64,000 bases of DNA, taken from assembly GCF_016584115.1 (NCBI RefSeq), contig NZ_NRSK01000009.1, positions 37,329 to 101,328 on the forward strand. Reading direction: 5' to 3'. The stretch comes from Ectothiorhodospira mobilis (GTDB taxonomy: Bacteria > Pseudomonadota > Gammaproteobacteria > Ectothiorhodospirales > Ectothiorhodospiraceae). Shown here one piece after another: positions 28,331 through 39,293 of this stretch. How positions within the stretch are numbered: the first letter of the stretch is position 1; every line of letters begins with the position of its first letter. The notes below the pieces were generated by a model. The model had not been told where the DNA came from. It saw only the letters and a program-made list of their open reading frames with translations, and ran no database searches. The position numbers and the translations under genes are program-made.

Positions 28331-29416
28331 ATGACCTGTCCCGACTGCCAGACCATTGAGCGTTGCCACCAAGGACCAGGGGAACTGCTGCTGGCCCCCT
28401 TCCTCTCCCATACCCTCAACAGCGTGCGCCGGGGCCTGGAGGCCCGGGGCCTGACCACGCGGGAGGCCAGCCCCGGGGTGCTTTCGGTGCACCTGCCCGA
28501 CGGCGGACCGGCGGCGGTGGACGGACCCCTGCGGGAGCTCATGAGCGAGGCGGAGATCCGCGACTGCCGCGCCAGCTTCCTGCCCCAGGGGCACACCTTC
28601 GGCATCGCCTCCCTGCGGGACACCCACAGCCTGGAGACCCTGCTGGCCCGCGCCGGCAGTGGCTGGCTGGCGGACCTGATCGAGGCGGACCGCTTCGAAT
28701 TCCACTTCCAGCCCATCGTCTCCTGCGCCGATCCGGGCCGGCCCTTCGCCTACGAATCCCTCATGCGCGGGGTGATCCCGGGCCAGGAGGCCCGCGTGCC
28801 GCCGGGCCGGCTCATCGCCCAGGCCCGGGCCTCGCAACTGCTCTTCCAGCTGGACCGGGCCGCCCGCATCAACGCCATCCGCCAGGCGGTGGCCCATGGC
28901 TTCGAGGCCCGGGTGTTCATCAACTTCAACCCCACCACCATCTACGACCCGGCCTTCTGCCTCAAGAGCACCCTGGAAGAGGTGGACCGCCTGGGGGCGG
29001 ACGCCGACCGGCTGGTGTTCGAGGTGGTGGAGTCCGAGCACGTCTCCGACACACAGCACCTGCAGCGCATCGTGGACCACTACAAGCAGGCGGGTTTCCA
29101 GGTGGCCCTGGACGACCTGGGGGCGGGCTATTCCTCGCTGAACCTGCTCTCCAGCCTGCGCCCCGATTTCGTCAAGTTCGACCGGGAACTGGTCTCCCAC
29201 GTGCACGAGGACACCTACAAGCAGACGGTGCTCTCCAAGCTCATCGAGATGGCGCAGGAGCTGGAGATCTGCACCATCGCCGAGGGGGTGGAGCAGGTGG
29301 GGGAGTGGGAGTGGCTGCGTGCGCGGGCGGTGGACTATGTGCAAGGCTATCTCTTCGCCCGTCCCGCCTCGCCGCCGCCCGACCCGGTTTCCCCCGGCGG
29401 CCCGGCCGGACCCTGA
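28331..29416 (+). CDS. EAL-domain c-di-GMP phosphodiesterase
   Basis: 361 residues. The N-terminal 115 residues (beginning [12 protein letters not shown], with a CxxC pair) match no domain that I recognise. Residues about 118-350 are an EAL domain with ESL in place of EAL (FAYESLMRG). The other catalytic positions look intact: [30 protein letters not shown] and AEGVEQ. It should therefore hydrolyse c-di-GMP to pGpG. The invertase gene starts only 34 bases after its stop, so phosphodiesterase and sucrose metabolism appear to share a transcript. The start ATG has no clear Shine-Dalgarno. Confidence 0.85.
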   Translation: MTCPDCQTIERCHQGPGELLLAPFLSHTLNSVRRGLEARGLTTREASPGVLSVHLPDGGPAAVDGPLRELMSEAEIRDCRASFLPQGHTFGIASLRDTHSLETLLARAGSGWLADLIEADRFEFHFQPIVSCADPGRPFAYESLMRGVIPGQEARVPPGRLIAQARASQLLFQLDRAARINAIRQAVAHGFEARVFINFNPTTIYDPAFCLKSTLEEVDRLGADADRLVFEVVESEHVSDTQHLQRIVDHYKQAGFQVALDDLGAGYSSLNLLSSLRPDFVKFDRELVSHVHEDTYKQTVLSKLIEMAQELEICTIAEGVEQVGEWEWLRARAVDYVQGYLFARPASPPPDPVSPGGPAGP

Positions 29417-29450
29417 TCCTCCCCATCCCCGACCCGAAACGGAGCGTCCA

Positions 29451-30857
29451 TTGACCGATCCCATCGCCTCCGCCTACCGCCTGCTCGAGGCCTCCCTGGT
29501 GTACAGCGAGGGCCGGGAGGTGGGTACCATCGCCAGTCTGGACGCCCATGCCCCGGCGGAGAACTACGCCGACTGCTTCGTGCGTGACTTTGTCCCCTCG
29601 GCCCTGGTCTTCCTCCTGGACGGGCGCGGCGAGATCGTGCGCGATTTCCTGGCCCTGGTGCTGCGCCTGCGGGACCAGCAGGAGGAGGTGGAAGGGCACC
29701 GCACCGTGGCCAAGGTGATGCCCGCCAGCTTCCGCGTGCACTGCGACGAGACCGGCCGGGAGGAGATCCATGCCGATTTCGGTGACCGCGCCATCGGCCG
29801 CGTGGCCCCGGTGGACTCCATGATGTGGTGGCTCATCCTGCTGGTGGCCTACGAGCGCATCTCCGGCGACCGGGCCTTCACCCGTTCGGCGGAGTGCCAG
29901 CGGGGCATCCGCATGATCCTCAACATCTGTCTGCAGGACCGTTTCGAGATCTTCCCCACGCTGCTGGTGCCCGACGGCTCCTTCATGATCGACCGGCGCA
30001 TGGGGGTCTACGGCCATCCCCTGGAGATCCAGGCCCTGTTCTTCGGCGCCCTGAAGGCGGCCCTGGCGATGCTGGACGACGCCAACCCGGAGAACCGGGG
30101 GGTGCGCGACCACTCGGACAAGCGCATCGCCCAGCTCACCGAATACGTGCGCCATTACTACTGGCTGGATGAGGACCGGCTGAACCGCATCCACCGCTTC
30201 CGCACCGAGGTCTTCGGCCACGACTCGGAGAATGCCCTGAACATCCACCCCGAGAGCATCCCCGACTGGGTGAGCGACTGGCTGCCGGTGGACGCGGGCT
30301 ACCTGGTGGGCAACCTGGGCCCGGGGCGCATGGACTTTCGTTTCTTCGCCCTGGGCAATCTGCTCTCCGCCCTGTTCGGCCTCACCGATGCGGACCAGTC
30401 CCGGGCCATGATGCGCCTCTACGAGCAGCGCTGGGACGACCTCATGGGCATGATGCCGGTAAAGATCTGCTACCCGGCCATGCAGGGGGAGGAATGGCGC
30501 CTGAAGACCGGCTCCGACCCCAAGAATATCCCCTGGTCCTACCACAACGGCGGCAACTGGCCGGCGCTGCTCTGGGCCTTCGTGGCCGCGGCCCTGCAGG
30601 CCGGGCGCCCGGACCTGGCGCGGCGGGCCTTCGACAGCGCCGCCACGCGCCTGGCCCGCAACGGCTGGCCGGAATACTACGATGGCCGCAACGGCCGGCT
30701 CATGGGGCGCCGGGCTAACTTCAACCAGACCTGGTCCGCCACGGCCCTGATCGTGGCGGACAAGTTCCTCAACGATCCGTCCAGCCTGGACGTTCTCAGC
30801 CTCAAGGGATACGGGAAGACGCATGAAGAAGACCCAGAGCAAGGCGACGCGGGGTGA
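29451..30857 (+). CDS. Alkaline/neutral invertase (GH100)
   Basis: 468 residues from TTG 29451, with GGAG eight bases upstream. The (alpha/alpha)6 GH100 pattern is clear: NYADCFVRDFVPSALVFLL near the start, VDSMMWWLILLVAYE with the likely catalytic aspartate, and EEWRLKTGSDPKNIPWSYHN with the second acidic residue, then GGNWPALLW. It cleaves sucrose to glucose and fructose in the cytosol. Close relatives are known from cyanobacteria and plants, and are patchy in proteobacteria. Its end overlaps the sucrose-phosphate synthase gene by 35 bases, so synthesis and breakdown of sucrose are co-expressed. Amylo-alpha-glucosidase is a less likely alternative. Confidence 0.85.
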   Translation: MTDPIASAYRLLEASLVYSEGREVGTIASLDAHAPAENYADCFVRDFVPSALVFLLDGRGEIVRDFLALVLRLRDQQEEVEGHRTVAKVMPASFRVHCDETGREEIHADFGDRAIGRVAPVDSMMWWLILLVAYERISGDRAFTRSAECQRGIRMILNICLQDRFEIFPTLLVPDGSFMIDRRMGVYGHPLEIQALFFGALKAALAMLDDANPENRGVRDHSDKRIAQLTEYVRHYYWLDEDRLNRIHRFRTEVFGHDSENALNIHPESIPDWVSDWLPVDAGYLVGNLGPGRMDFRFFALGNLLSALFGLTDADQSRAMMRLYEQRWDDLMGMMPVKICYPAMQGEEWRLKTGSDPKNIPWSYHNGGNWPALLWAFVAAALQAGRPDLARRAFDSAATRLARNGWPEYYDGRNGRLMGRRANFNQTWSATALIVADKFLNDPSSLDVLSLKGYGKTHEEDPEQGDAG

Positions 30858-33000
30858 AGGTCTCTACATCGTCCTGGTGAGCATCCACGGCCTTATCCGT
30901 GGTGAGAACCTGGAACTGGGACGGGACGCCGATACCGGCGGCCAGACCAAGTACGTGGTGGAACTGGCCCGGGCCCTGGCCCGGCACCCGGAGGTGGGGC
31001 GGGTGGACCTGCTCACCCGCCGCGTGGAGGACAGCCGCGTCTCCGGCGACTACGCCCGGCCGGAGGAGGACCTGGGCCACGGGGCGCGCATCATCCGCCT
31101 GGACTGCGGCCCCCGCCGCTACCTGCGCAAGGAAAAGCTCTGGCCCTATCTGGACTGCTTTGCCGACAACGCCATCAAGCACATCCGCCGCGTGGGCCTG
31201 CGGCCCGACGTGGTCCACGGCCACTACGCCGACGCCGGCCACGTGGCCGTGCGCGTGGCCAACCTCCTGGGGGTGCCGGTGGTGCAGACCGGCCACTCCC
31301 TGGGCCGGGTCAAGCGCGAACGGCTGCTGGCCAAGGGGGTCCCGGAGCGGGACATCGAGTCCCGCTACAGCATCAGCCGCCGTATCGAGGCGGAAGAGGA
31401 GGTGCTGGCCAACGCCTACATGGTGATCGCCAGCACCCAGCAGGAGGTGGAGGAGCAATACGCCATCTACGATCACTACCAGCCGGAGCGCATGGTGGTG
31501 ATCCCCCCGGGCACGGACCTGAAGCGCTTCCATCCCCCCAGGGCCCGCTCACCGCGCCCGCCCATCTACAAGGACCTGGCGCGCTTTCTCAAAAAGCCGG
31601 ACAAGCCCATCGTCCTGGCCCTCTCCCGGCCCGATGAGCGCAAGAACATCCCCACCCTCATCCAGGCCTACGCCGAACACGAGGGCCTGCGGGAGATGGC
31701 CAACCTGGTGATCGTGGCCGGCAACCGGGACCGCATCCGCGACCTGGACCGGGGCGCCCGCGACGTGCTCACCGAGGTCCTCATGCGCATCGACGACCAC
31801 GACCTCTACGGCCAGGTGGCCTATCCCAAGCACCACAGTCCGGACGACGTCCCCGACCTGTACCGTCTGGTGACCCGCACCCGCGGGGTCTTCGTCAACC
31901 CGGCCCTCACCGAACCCTTCGGCCTCACCCTCATCGAGGCCTCCGCCAGCGGCGCCCCCTTCGTGGCCACCGACGACGGCGGCCCGCGGGACATCCTCGC
32001 CCACTGCAACAACGGGGTGCTGGTGAACGCCCTGGACAGCGACACCATGGCCCGGGAGATCTTTTCCATCATCAGCGATCCCGAGCGCTGGAAACGCCTC
32101 TCGGACAACGGCCTCAAGGGGGTGCGCAAGCATTATTCCTGGGAAGGGCATGCCGACAAGTACGTCAAGCGCATCAAGGGCCTGCGCCGCGAGGCCGGGC
32201 GCATCCGCCGTGGCCAGCAGCGCCTCTCCGGCAAGCTCTCCCAGGCGGACCGGGCCCTCGTCTCCGACATCGACAACACCCTCCTGGGGGACCGGGGCGG
32301 CCTGCGCACCATGCTGCAGCGCCTCAAGGACGAGGGCCGGGACGTGGCCTTCGGCATCGCCACCGGCCGCCGCCTGGACTCCGCCATCCAGATCCTGCGG
32401 GAATGGGGCGTACCCACCCCCGACCTGATGATCACCTCCGTGGGGGCCGAGATCCACTACGGCCCGGAGATGACCGAGGACCTGGGCTGGGCGCGGCACA
32501 TCGACTACCGCTGGGAGCCGGACGCCCTGCGCGCGGCCCTGCTGGAACTGCCGGGGATCGAACTGCAGCCCGAGGAGGACCAGCGCCGGCACAAGATCAG
32601 CTTCTTCGTGGACCCGGCCGAGGCCCCGGGCATGAACGAGATCGAGCGCCTGCTGCACCAGAAGGACCTGCACGCCAACATCATCTACTCCCACGACCAC
32701 TTCCTGGACCTGCTCCCGGTACGGGCCTCCAAGGGCTTTGCCGTGCGCTACTTCGCCGACAAATGGGGCATCCCCGTGGAACGGGTCCTGGTGGCAGGGG
32801 ACTCGGGCAACGACGAGGACATGCTCCGGGGCAGCACCCTCGGTGTGGTGGTGGGCAACCACGCCCGCGAACTGGAAAAGCTCTACGGCTTCAAACGCAT
32901 CTACTTCGCCGACGCCACCCACGCCGGCGGCATCGCCGAAGCCTTCGACCACTACCAGTTCTTCGGCCGCTGCGGCCTCCCCGGAGAGGGAGGAACGTAG
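30823..33000 (+). CDS. Sucrose-phosphate synthase with C-terminal sucrose-phosphatase domain
   Basis: 725 residues in two domains. Residues about 12-460 are a GT4 glycosyltransferase with the SPS signature GRDADTGGQTKYVVELARAL (33-52), HGHYADAG, TGHSLGR and NPALTEPFGLTLIEA. Residues about 475-715 are a HAD phosphatase: D482 and D484 in SDIDNTLLGD, TSVGAEIHYG, and GDSGNDEDM (D660). Since both HAD aspartates are kept, one protein may make sucrose-6-phosphate from UDP-glucose and fructose-6-phosphate and then dephosphorylate it. In Synechocystis the equivalent domain is thought inactive, so activity needs testing. Sucrose is a known compatible solute of halotolerant bacteria. Confidence 0.9.
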   Translation: MKKTQSKATRGEGLYIVLVSIHGLIRGENLELGRDADTGGQTKYVVELARALARHPEVGRVDLLTRRVEDSRVSGDYARPEEDLGHGARIIRLDCGPRRYLRKEKLWPYLDCFADNAIKHIRRVGLRPDVVHGHYADAGHVAVRVANLLGVPVVQTGHSLGRVKRERLLAKGVPERDIESRYSISRRIEAEEEVLANAYMVIASTQQEVEEQYAIYDHYQPERMVVIPPGTDLKRFHPPRARSPRPPIYKDLARFLKKPDKPIVLALSRPDERKNIPTLIQAYAEHEGLREMANLVIVAGNRDRIRDLDRGARDVLTEVLMRIDDHDLYGQVAYPKHHSPDDVPDLYRLVTRTRGVFVNPALTEPFGLTLIEASASGAPFVATDDGGPRDILAHCNNGVLVNALDSDTMAREIFSIISDPERWKRLSDNGLKGVRKHYSWEGHADKYVKRIKGLRREAGRIRRGQQRLSGKLSQADRALVSDIDNTLLGDRGGLRTMLQRLKDEGRDVAFGIATGRRLDSAIQILREWGVPTPDLMITSVGAEIHYGPEMTEDLGWARHIDYRWEPDALRAALLELPGIELQPEEDQRRHKISFFVDPAEAPGMNEIERLLHQKDLHANIIYSHDHFLDLLPVRASKGFAVRYFADKWGIPVERVLVAGDSGNDEDMLRGSTLGVVVGNHARELEKLYGFKRIYFADATHAGGIAEAFDHYQFFGRCGLPGEGGT

Positions 33001-33002
33001 CC

Positions 33003-33048
33003 CCGGGAATGCCGGGCCCCACCCGGCCCCTGGGAACTCCGGCCCGGT
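33003..33048. repeat. REP-like palindromic element beside a transposase relic
   Basis: Two tandem half-units (GGGAATGCCGGGCCC and GGGAACTCCGGCCCG) with an internal hairpin, GCCGGG (33011-33016), loop CCCCA, CCCGGC (33022-33027). It lies between the sucrose gene stop and the decayed REP-associated transposase. The GGGAAnnCCGG unit resembles the GGCGTTCCC arms of the repeats near 39.4 kb. It could also serve as terminator for the sucrose operon. Confidence 0.45.
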
Positions 33049-33225
33049 AAACGTTTCTGGATGCGCGACGACTGGGACCGGTAGATCCGCGATCAGCGGC
33101 ATCTGGATGCAGTCGTGGCGTATATCCACCGCAATCCGGTGAAGGCCGGCCTGTGCGGCAGTCCGGAGGAATGGTTGTGGTCCAGTGCGGCCAGGAGGAC
33201 CGGGCCCGGCGCTGCCGGGGACTGA
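33049..33225 (+). pseudogene. REP-associated tyrosine transposase (RAYT) remnant
   Basis: Translating the frame from 33049 gives KRFWMRDDWDR, a TAG stop (33082-33084), then IRDQRHLDAVVAYIHRNPVK, AGLCGSPEEWLWSSA and a TGA at 33223-33225. The YIHRNPVKAGL..PEEWxWSSA pattern is the C-terminal hallmark of RAYT/IS200-like Y1 transposases. The N-terminal catalytic HUH part is absent and the fragment contains an in-frame stop, so the gene is dead. This accounts for most of the 234 bases between the sucrose gene and the CobW-family gene. Confidence 0.75.
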
Positions 33226-33234
33226 CCCTGTCCG

Positions 33235-34251
33235 TCACCCCGTGCGCGTCACCGCCCGCAGCCGGGCCTCCACGTCCGTCCAGTCGGGCACGGCGTCCTC
33301 CGGCGCGATGAGTTCCAGGCGGCTGTCCCGCCGCCAGGTGATGGGGGTGATCTCCAGTCGGCCCTCGGCCCAGTCCAGGCGCTGCCATTCCCGGCCGGTG
33401 CGCACCACCCCCTTGGCCCGGGTCAGGGCATCGAAGGGGGGCGCGCCGAACAGGGCCTCCAGGCCCTTGCGGTCGAAGATCACCTCCGGGCCGAAGCACC
33501 AGCCCCGGGCCGTGTCCGCCTCGGGGGCCTGGCCGTGGTCGGGGAGGCCCGGGGCGGTCAGGGGGCAGGCCGCCTCCGCGCCGGCCGCCCCGGGCTGTAC
33601 CGGGGTGAAGGCACCGCCGGGCCGGGCCCGGCCCGCCAGATCCAGCAGGGCCGGGTCCACCTCCCCGCGGGTGGTGCGCACCACCGCCAGTTTCGGGGGA
33701 TACAGCCCGGCCAGATGGGTCTCCAGGGCCCGCATCCGGTCCTCGGGGGCCACGTCGGTCTTGTTGAGGACCACCACATCCGCCAGGGCCAGCTGGTCGG
33801 CGTAGATCAGGGATTTCTCCAGGCGCTCCTCACTGAAGCCCGAGGGGTCCACCACGGTGAGGATATTGCCCAGGCGCACCGCCCCCGCCAGCCAGGGGTC
33901 GCGCAGGGTGTCGACGATGCCGGCGGGGTGGCCCAGCCCCGTGGGTTCCAGCAGCAGCCGGTCCGGTCGCACCTCCCGCAACAGGCGGGTGAGGGCGACG
34001 CGCAGGTTCATGGCCCCGGTGCAGCAGATGCAGCCCCCGGAGACCTCGCGCACGGGGATGCCGCCGCCGGCGTCCTCCAGTACGCCGCCGTCGATGCCCA
34101 CCTCGCCGAACTCGTTCACCAGCACCGCCCAGCGTTCGCCGGGGGCGTGATGACGCAGCAGGTGCAGGATGGCGGTGGTCTTGCCGGCGCCGAGAAAGCC
34201 GCTGATCAGGTTCAGCGTGGTGCGGGGGGTGGGGTTCTTCGCTGCGGTCAT
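33235..34251 (-). CDS. CobW/COG0523-family GTPase, putative metal chaperone
   Basis: 338 residues from ATG 34251. P-loop SGFLGAGKTT (about 16-25); the CxCC metal motif in SGGCICCTGAMN; LLLEPTGLGHPAGIVD; and the guanine-specificity NKTD in VVLNKTDVAPEDR. The C-terminal part (about 230-338) is a CobW_C-like domain. G3E GTPases deliver zinc, cobalt or other metals. The subfamily (ZigA/YciC, YeiR or CobW) cannot be settled from context because no metal-enzyme or Zur-regulated neighbour is present. It diverges from pepN, itself a zinc enzyme, which makes a zinc role attractive but unproven. The in-frame extension beyond 34251 overlaps pepN and is not coding. Confidence 0.85.
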   Translation of the reverse strand: MTAAKNPTPRTTLNLISGFLGAGKTTAILHLLRHHAPGERWAVLVNEFGEVGIDGGVLEDAGGGIPVREVSGGCICCTGAMNLRVALTRLLREVRPDRLLLEPTGLGHPAGIVDTLRDPWLAGAVRLGNILTVVDPSGFSEERLEKSLIYADQLALADVVVLNKTDVAPEDRMRALETHLAGLYPPKLAVVRTTRGEVDPALLDLAGRARPGGAFTPVQPGAAGAEAACPLTAPGLPDHGQAPEADTARGWCFGPEVIFDRKGLEALFGAPPFDALTRAKGVVRTGREWQRLDWAEGRLEITPITWRRDSRLELIAPEDAVPDWTDVEARLRAVTRTG

Positions 34252-34300
34252 GGGGGATGGGGTTGGGGATGGACCCCCATTCTGACATGAAGCCTCCGCC

Positions 34301-34329
34301 TTGGCCGCCCCTTTTCCGGGCGCTATAGT
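34301..34329 (+). promoter_or_regulatory. Sigma70-type promoter for pepN
   Basis: TTGGCC, an exact 17-base spacer, then TATAGT. Predicted start near 34336, leaving a leader of about 33 bases before the ATG at 34369. It lies in the 117-base divergent gap with the CobW-family gene. Confidence 0.55.
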
Positions 34330-34368
34330 TGGGATTGATCCACGATCCACTGTGCAAGGACATCCCCC

Positions 34369-37011
34369 ATGCCCATGAAAGACGCCGCCCCCCGCGCCAT
34401 CCGCCTCGAGGACTACGCGCCGCCCCAGTGGCGGGTGGACGCGGTGTATCTGGACTTCGCCCTGGATCCGGAGCAGACCCGCGTGCGCTCCCGGCTGGAG
34501 CTGACCCGGCTGGTGGACGACCCGGCCCCGCTGGTGCTCAACGGCCAGGATCTGGGCCTGGAAGGGCTGCAGGTGGACGGTCACGACTGGCCCGAAGACC
34601 GGCGCACCCTGGAGGCGGAGCGCCTGCTGCTGCACGACCTGCCCGCCACCTGCGTGGTGGAGCTGGAGACGGTGATCGAGCCCCGGGCCAACACGGCCCT
34701 GGAGGGGTTGTATGTCTCCGGGGGGAATTTCTGCACCCAGTGCGAGGCCGAGGGGTTCCGGCGCATCACCTGGTTCCCGGACCGGCCGGACGTGCTCACG
34801 GTCTACACCGTGCGTCTGGAGGCGGACCGGGCCACCTGCCCGGTCCTGCTCTCCAACGGCAATCCGGTGGAGTCGGGGGATCTGCCCGGTGGCCGCCACT
34901 ACGCCATCTGGCACGACCCCTTCCCCAAGCCCAGCTATCTCTTCGCCCTGGTGGCCGGGGATCTGGTCTGCCAGCAGGATCGTTTTATCACCCGCTCGGG
35001 CCGGGAGGTGGACCTGCGCATCTATGTGCAGCGGCACAACCTGGACCAGTGCGACCATGCCATGGCCTCGCTGAAGAAGGCCATGCGCTGGGACGAGGAG
35101 ATCTTCGGCCGGGAGTACGATCTGGAGATCTACATGATCGTGGCCGTGGATGACTTCAACATGGGGGCCATGGAGAACAAGGGCCTGAACGTGTTCAACT
35201 CCAAGTACGTCCTGGCCCGCCCGGAGACGGCCACCGACGACGACTTCGTGGCCATCGAGGGGGTCATTGCCCACGAGTATTTCCACAACTGGTCGGGCAA
35301 CCGGGTCACCTGCCGCGACTGGTTCCAGCTCTCCCTCAAGGAGGGGCTCACCGTCTTCCGCGACCAGGAATTCACCGCCGATCAGAGCCTGCGGGCGGTC
35401 AAGCGCATCCACGACGTGCAGCGCCTGCGTTCGCTGCAGTTCCCCGAGGATGCGGGTCCCATGGCCCATCCCGTGCGTCCCCATTCCTATATCGAGATCA
35501 ACAACTTCTACACCATGACGGTGTACGAGAAGGGGGCCGAGGTGGTGCGCATGATCCAGACCCTGGTGGGCCGGGAGGGATTCCGCCGCGGGCTGGATCT
35601 GTACTTCCAGCGCCACGACGGCCAGGCGGTGACCACGGAGGACTTTGTGCGGGCCATGGAGGATGCCACCGGGCGCGATCTGGGCCGGTTCCGTCTCTGG
35701 TACGAGCAGGCCGGTACGCCGCGGCTGGAGGTGGACGGCCATCATGACGCCGCCACTGCCACCTACCGGCTCACGGTGCGCCAGTCCTGCCCGCCCACCC
35801 CGGAGCAGCCGGAGAAGCGGCCCATGCACATCCCCCTGCGCATGGCGCTGCTGGATCCCCGGGGCCGGCCCCTGCCGCTGCAGTTGTCCGATGACACGGA
35901 CGGGGAGGCGCCGCCCCGGGAGCGGGTGCTGGATGTCACCGAGGCCGAACAGACCTTCGTCTTCCAGGGCGTGGAGGCGCCGCCGGTGCCCTCCCTGCTG
36001 CGGGGCTTCTCCGCCCCGGTGAAACTGCACTTCCCGTACACCCACGAGGACCTAGCCTTCCTTATGGCCCACGACGGCGATGACTTCAACCGCTGGGAGG
36101 CGGGGCAGCAACTGGCCCTGAAGGTGCTGCTGGCGCAGATCCGCGCCCTGCAGGCGGGGGAGGAGCCCACCCTGGACCCGGCCCTGGAGACCGCCTTCGC
36201 CCGCGTGCTGGAGGACGAGACCCTGGACGCCGCCCTCGTGGCCGAGGCCCTGACCCTGCCCGGCGAGGGCTATCTGGCGGATCAGATGGAGGAGGTGGAC
36301 GTGGATGCCATCCACCGGGCCCGGCGGTTCACCCGGCAGTCTCTGGGGCGGGCCCTGGCGGAGCGCTGGCGGGCGCGTCACGACGCCCTGGTGGACAGCC
36401 GGGGCGGGGACACGGCGGCCATGGGCCGGCGGCGCCTGCGGGATCTGTGCCTGGCCTACCTGTGTGCCCCCGGGGAGCGGGAGGCCCTGGCGCTGGCCCG
36501 GTCCCGGTACGAGCAGGCCCGGGACATGACCGGGGCCATGGGGGCCCTGCGGGCCCTGATGGACCATCCGGGCCCGGAGCGGGACGAGGCCCTGGCGGAT
36601 TTTGAGACCCGCTGGCGCCAGGACCCCCTGGTGCTGGACAAGTGGTTCGCCCTGCAGGCCGCCTCCGGGGCCCCCGGCACCCGGGAGCGGGTGGAGGCCC
36701 TCATGGCCCATCCCGGCTTCTCCCTGCGCAACCCCAACCGGGTGCGGGCCCTGCTCGGGACCTTCGCCATGGCCAACCCGGTGCATTTCCATGCCGCGGA
36801 CGGCGAGGGCTACCGCCTGGTGACCGGGGCCATCCTGGAACTGGACGCCCTCAATCCCCAGGTGGCCGCGCGTCTGGCCACCAGCCTGCTGCGCTGGCGG
36901 CGCTTCGATGCCTCCCGGCGGGAGCACATGCGGGCCGCCCTGGAGCGCATCGTGGCCCGGCCGGGGGTGTCGCCGGATGTCTACGAGGTGGCCTCCCGCG
37001 CCCTGGCCTGA
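34369..37011 (+). CDS. pepN: Aminopeptidase N (M1 family)
   Basis: 880 residues, near E. coli PepN (870). The substrate-anchoring motif GAMEN (266-270) and the zinc motif HEYFH (H302, E303, H306), with the third ligand in the LKEGL region, are present. Other PepN-specific features are NWSGNRVTCRDWFQLSLKEG and the long C-terminal HEAT-like helical domain. It removes N-terminal residues from peptides in the cytosol. The start at 34369 is the ATG following the promoter; weak or no Shine-Dalgarno is visible. It is a monocistronic gene with the small DUF2061 gene next. Confidence 0.95.
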   Translation: MPMKDAAPRAIRLEDYAPPQWRVDAVYLDFALDPEQTRVRSRLELTRLVDDPAPLVLNGQDLGLEGLQVDGHDWPEDRRTLEAERLLLHDLPATCVVELETVIEPRANTALEGLYVSGGNFCTQCEAEGFRRITWFPDRPDVLTVYTVRLEADRATCPVLLSNGNPVESGDLPGGRHYAIWHDPFPKPSYLFALVAGDLVCQQDRFITRSGREVDLRIYVQRHNLDQCDHAMASLKKAMRWDEEIFGREYDLEIYMIVAVDDFNMGAMENKGLNVFNSKYVLARPETATDDDFVAIEGVIAHEYFHNWSGNRVTCRDWFQLSLKEGLTVFRDQEFTADQSLRAVKRIHDVQRLRSLQFPEDAGPMAHPVRPHSYIEINNFYTMTVYEKGAEVVRMIQTLVGREGFRRGLDLYFQRHDGQAVTTEDFVRAMEDATGRDLGRFRLWYEQAGTPRLEVDGHHDAATATYRLTVRQSCPPTPEQPEKRPMHIPLRMALLDPRGRPLPLQLSDDTDGEAPPRERVLDVTEAEQTFVFQGVEAPPVPSLLRGFSAPVKLHFPYTHEDLAFLMAHDGDDFNRWEAGQQLALKVLLAQIRALQAGEEPTLDPALETAFARVLEDETLDAALVAEALTLPGEGYLADQMEEVDVDAIHRARRFTRQSLGRALAERWRARHDALVDSRGGDTAAMGRRRLRDLCLAYLCAPGEREALALARSRYEQARDMTGAMGALRALMDHPGPERDEALADFETRWRQDPLVLDKWFALQAASGAPGTRERVEALMAHPGFSLRNPNRVRALLGTFAMANPVHFHAADGEGYRLVTGAILELDALNPQVAARLATSLLRWRRFDASRREHMRAALERIVARPGVSPDVYEVASRALA

Positions 37012-37076
37012 GCCGGGCGCAGGACCGCCCGCCGGGGTGATAGCCGGGGTCAATGGGATCGATGGCAAATCTCAAT

Positions 37077-37105
37077 TTCAAGAATGGTTATCAACTGCGT
37101 ATTAT
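37077..37105 (+). promoter_or_regulatory. Candidate promoter for the DUF2061 gene, in an AT-rich patch
   Basis: TTCAAG, 17 bases, then TATTAT, in a stretch far richer in A and T than the surroundings. Predicted start near 37112, 31 bases before the ATG. The spacer and -10 (AATGGTTATCAACTGCGTAT, then TATTCTCAG) look faintly like a Fur box, but the match is too weak to assign. Confidence 0.45.
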
Positions 37106-37142
37106 TCTCAGTAAAGAAATTCAGCGCAGAGAGGAATCCGCC

Positions 37143-37370
37143 ATGATCAAGACCATCAGCTTTGCCATCGCCCACTTCACCGTGGCCTTCTCCGTCACCT
37201 TCGCGCTCACGGGCAGCATCGTCATCGGCGGACTCGTGGCCCTGGTGGAGCCCACGGTCAACACCGTGGTCTATCACTTCCACGAGAAGCTCTGGGATCG
37301 CATCCGCGCCCGCCGGGCCCGGACCCAGGAGGCCCCCCAGGGGGTGGCCGGGATGACCGTCGGGGGGTGA
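37143..37370 (+). CDS. DUF2061 small inner-membrane protein
   Basis: 75 residues from ATG 37143 with GAGAGGA upstream. It begins [20 protein letters not shown] and continues [19 protein letters not shown], giving two close membrane helices. Then follows [11 protein letters not shown] and a charged tail. This is the DUF2061 pattern, whose function is unknown. A longer frame back to 37053 is open but lies over the promoter. The tail after residue about 58 is not conserved. Confidence 0.8.
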   Translation: MIKTISFAIAHFTVAFSVTFALTGSIVIGGLVALVEPTVNTVVYHFHEKLWDRIRARRARTQEAPQGVAGMTVGG

Positions 37371-37458
37371 TCCCCCGACGGCCCGGCGCTTTTGCTTCCC
37401 GGCCCCAGGCTGTATCTTGAGGGAGGACCTGTATCGCAAGCCCCGGATTCCGTCCTCC

Positions 37459-39276
<1,818 letters not shown>

Positions 39277-39293
39277 TCCTGAGTCAGGCAGGG

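Noticed and set aside
34252..36045. In-frame upstream extension of the CobW-family gene
   Set aside because: It covers the pepN coding region antisense. The P-loop domain begins right after ATG 34251, which matches family length.
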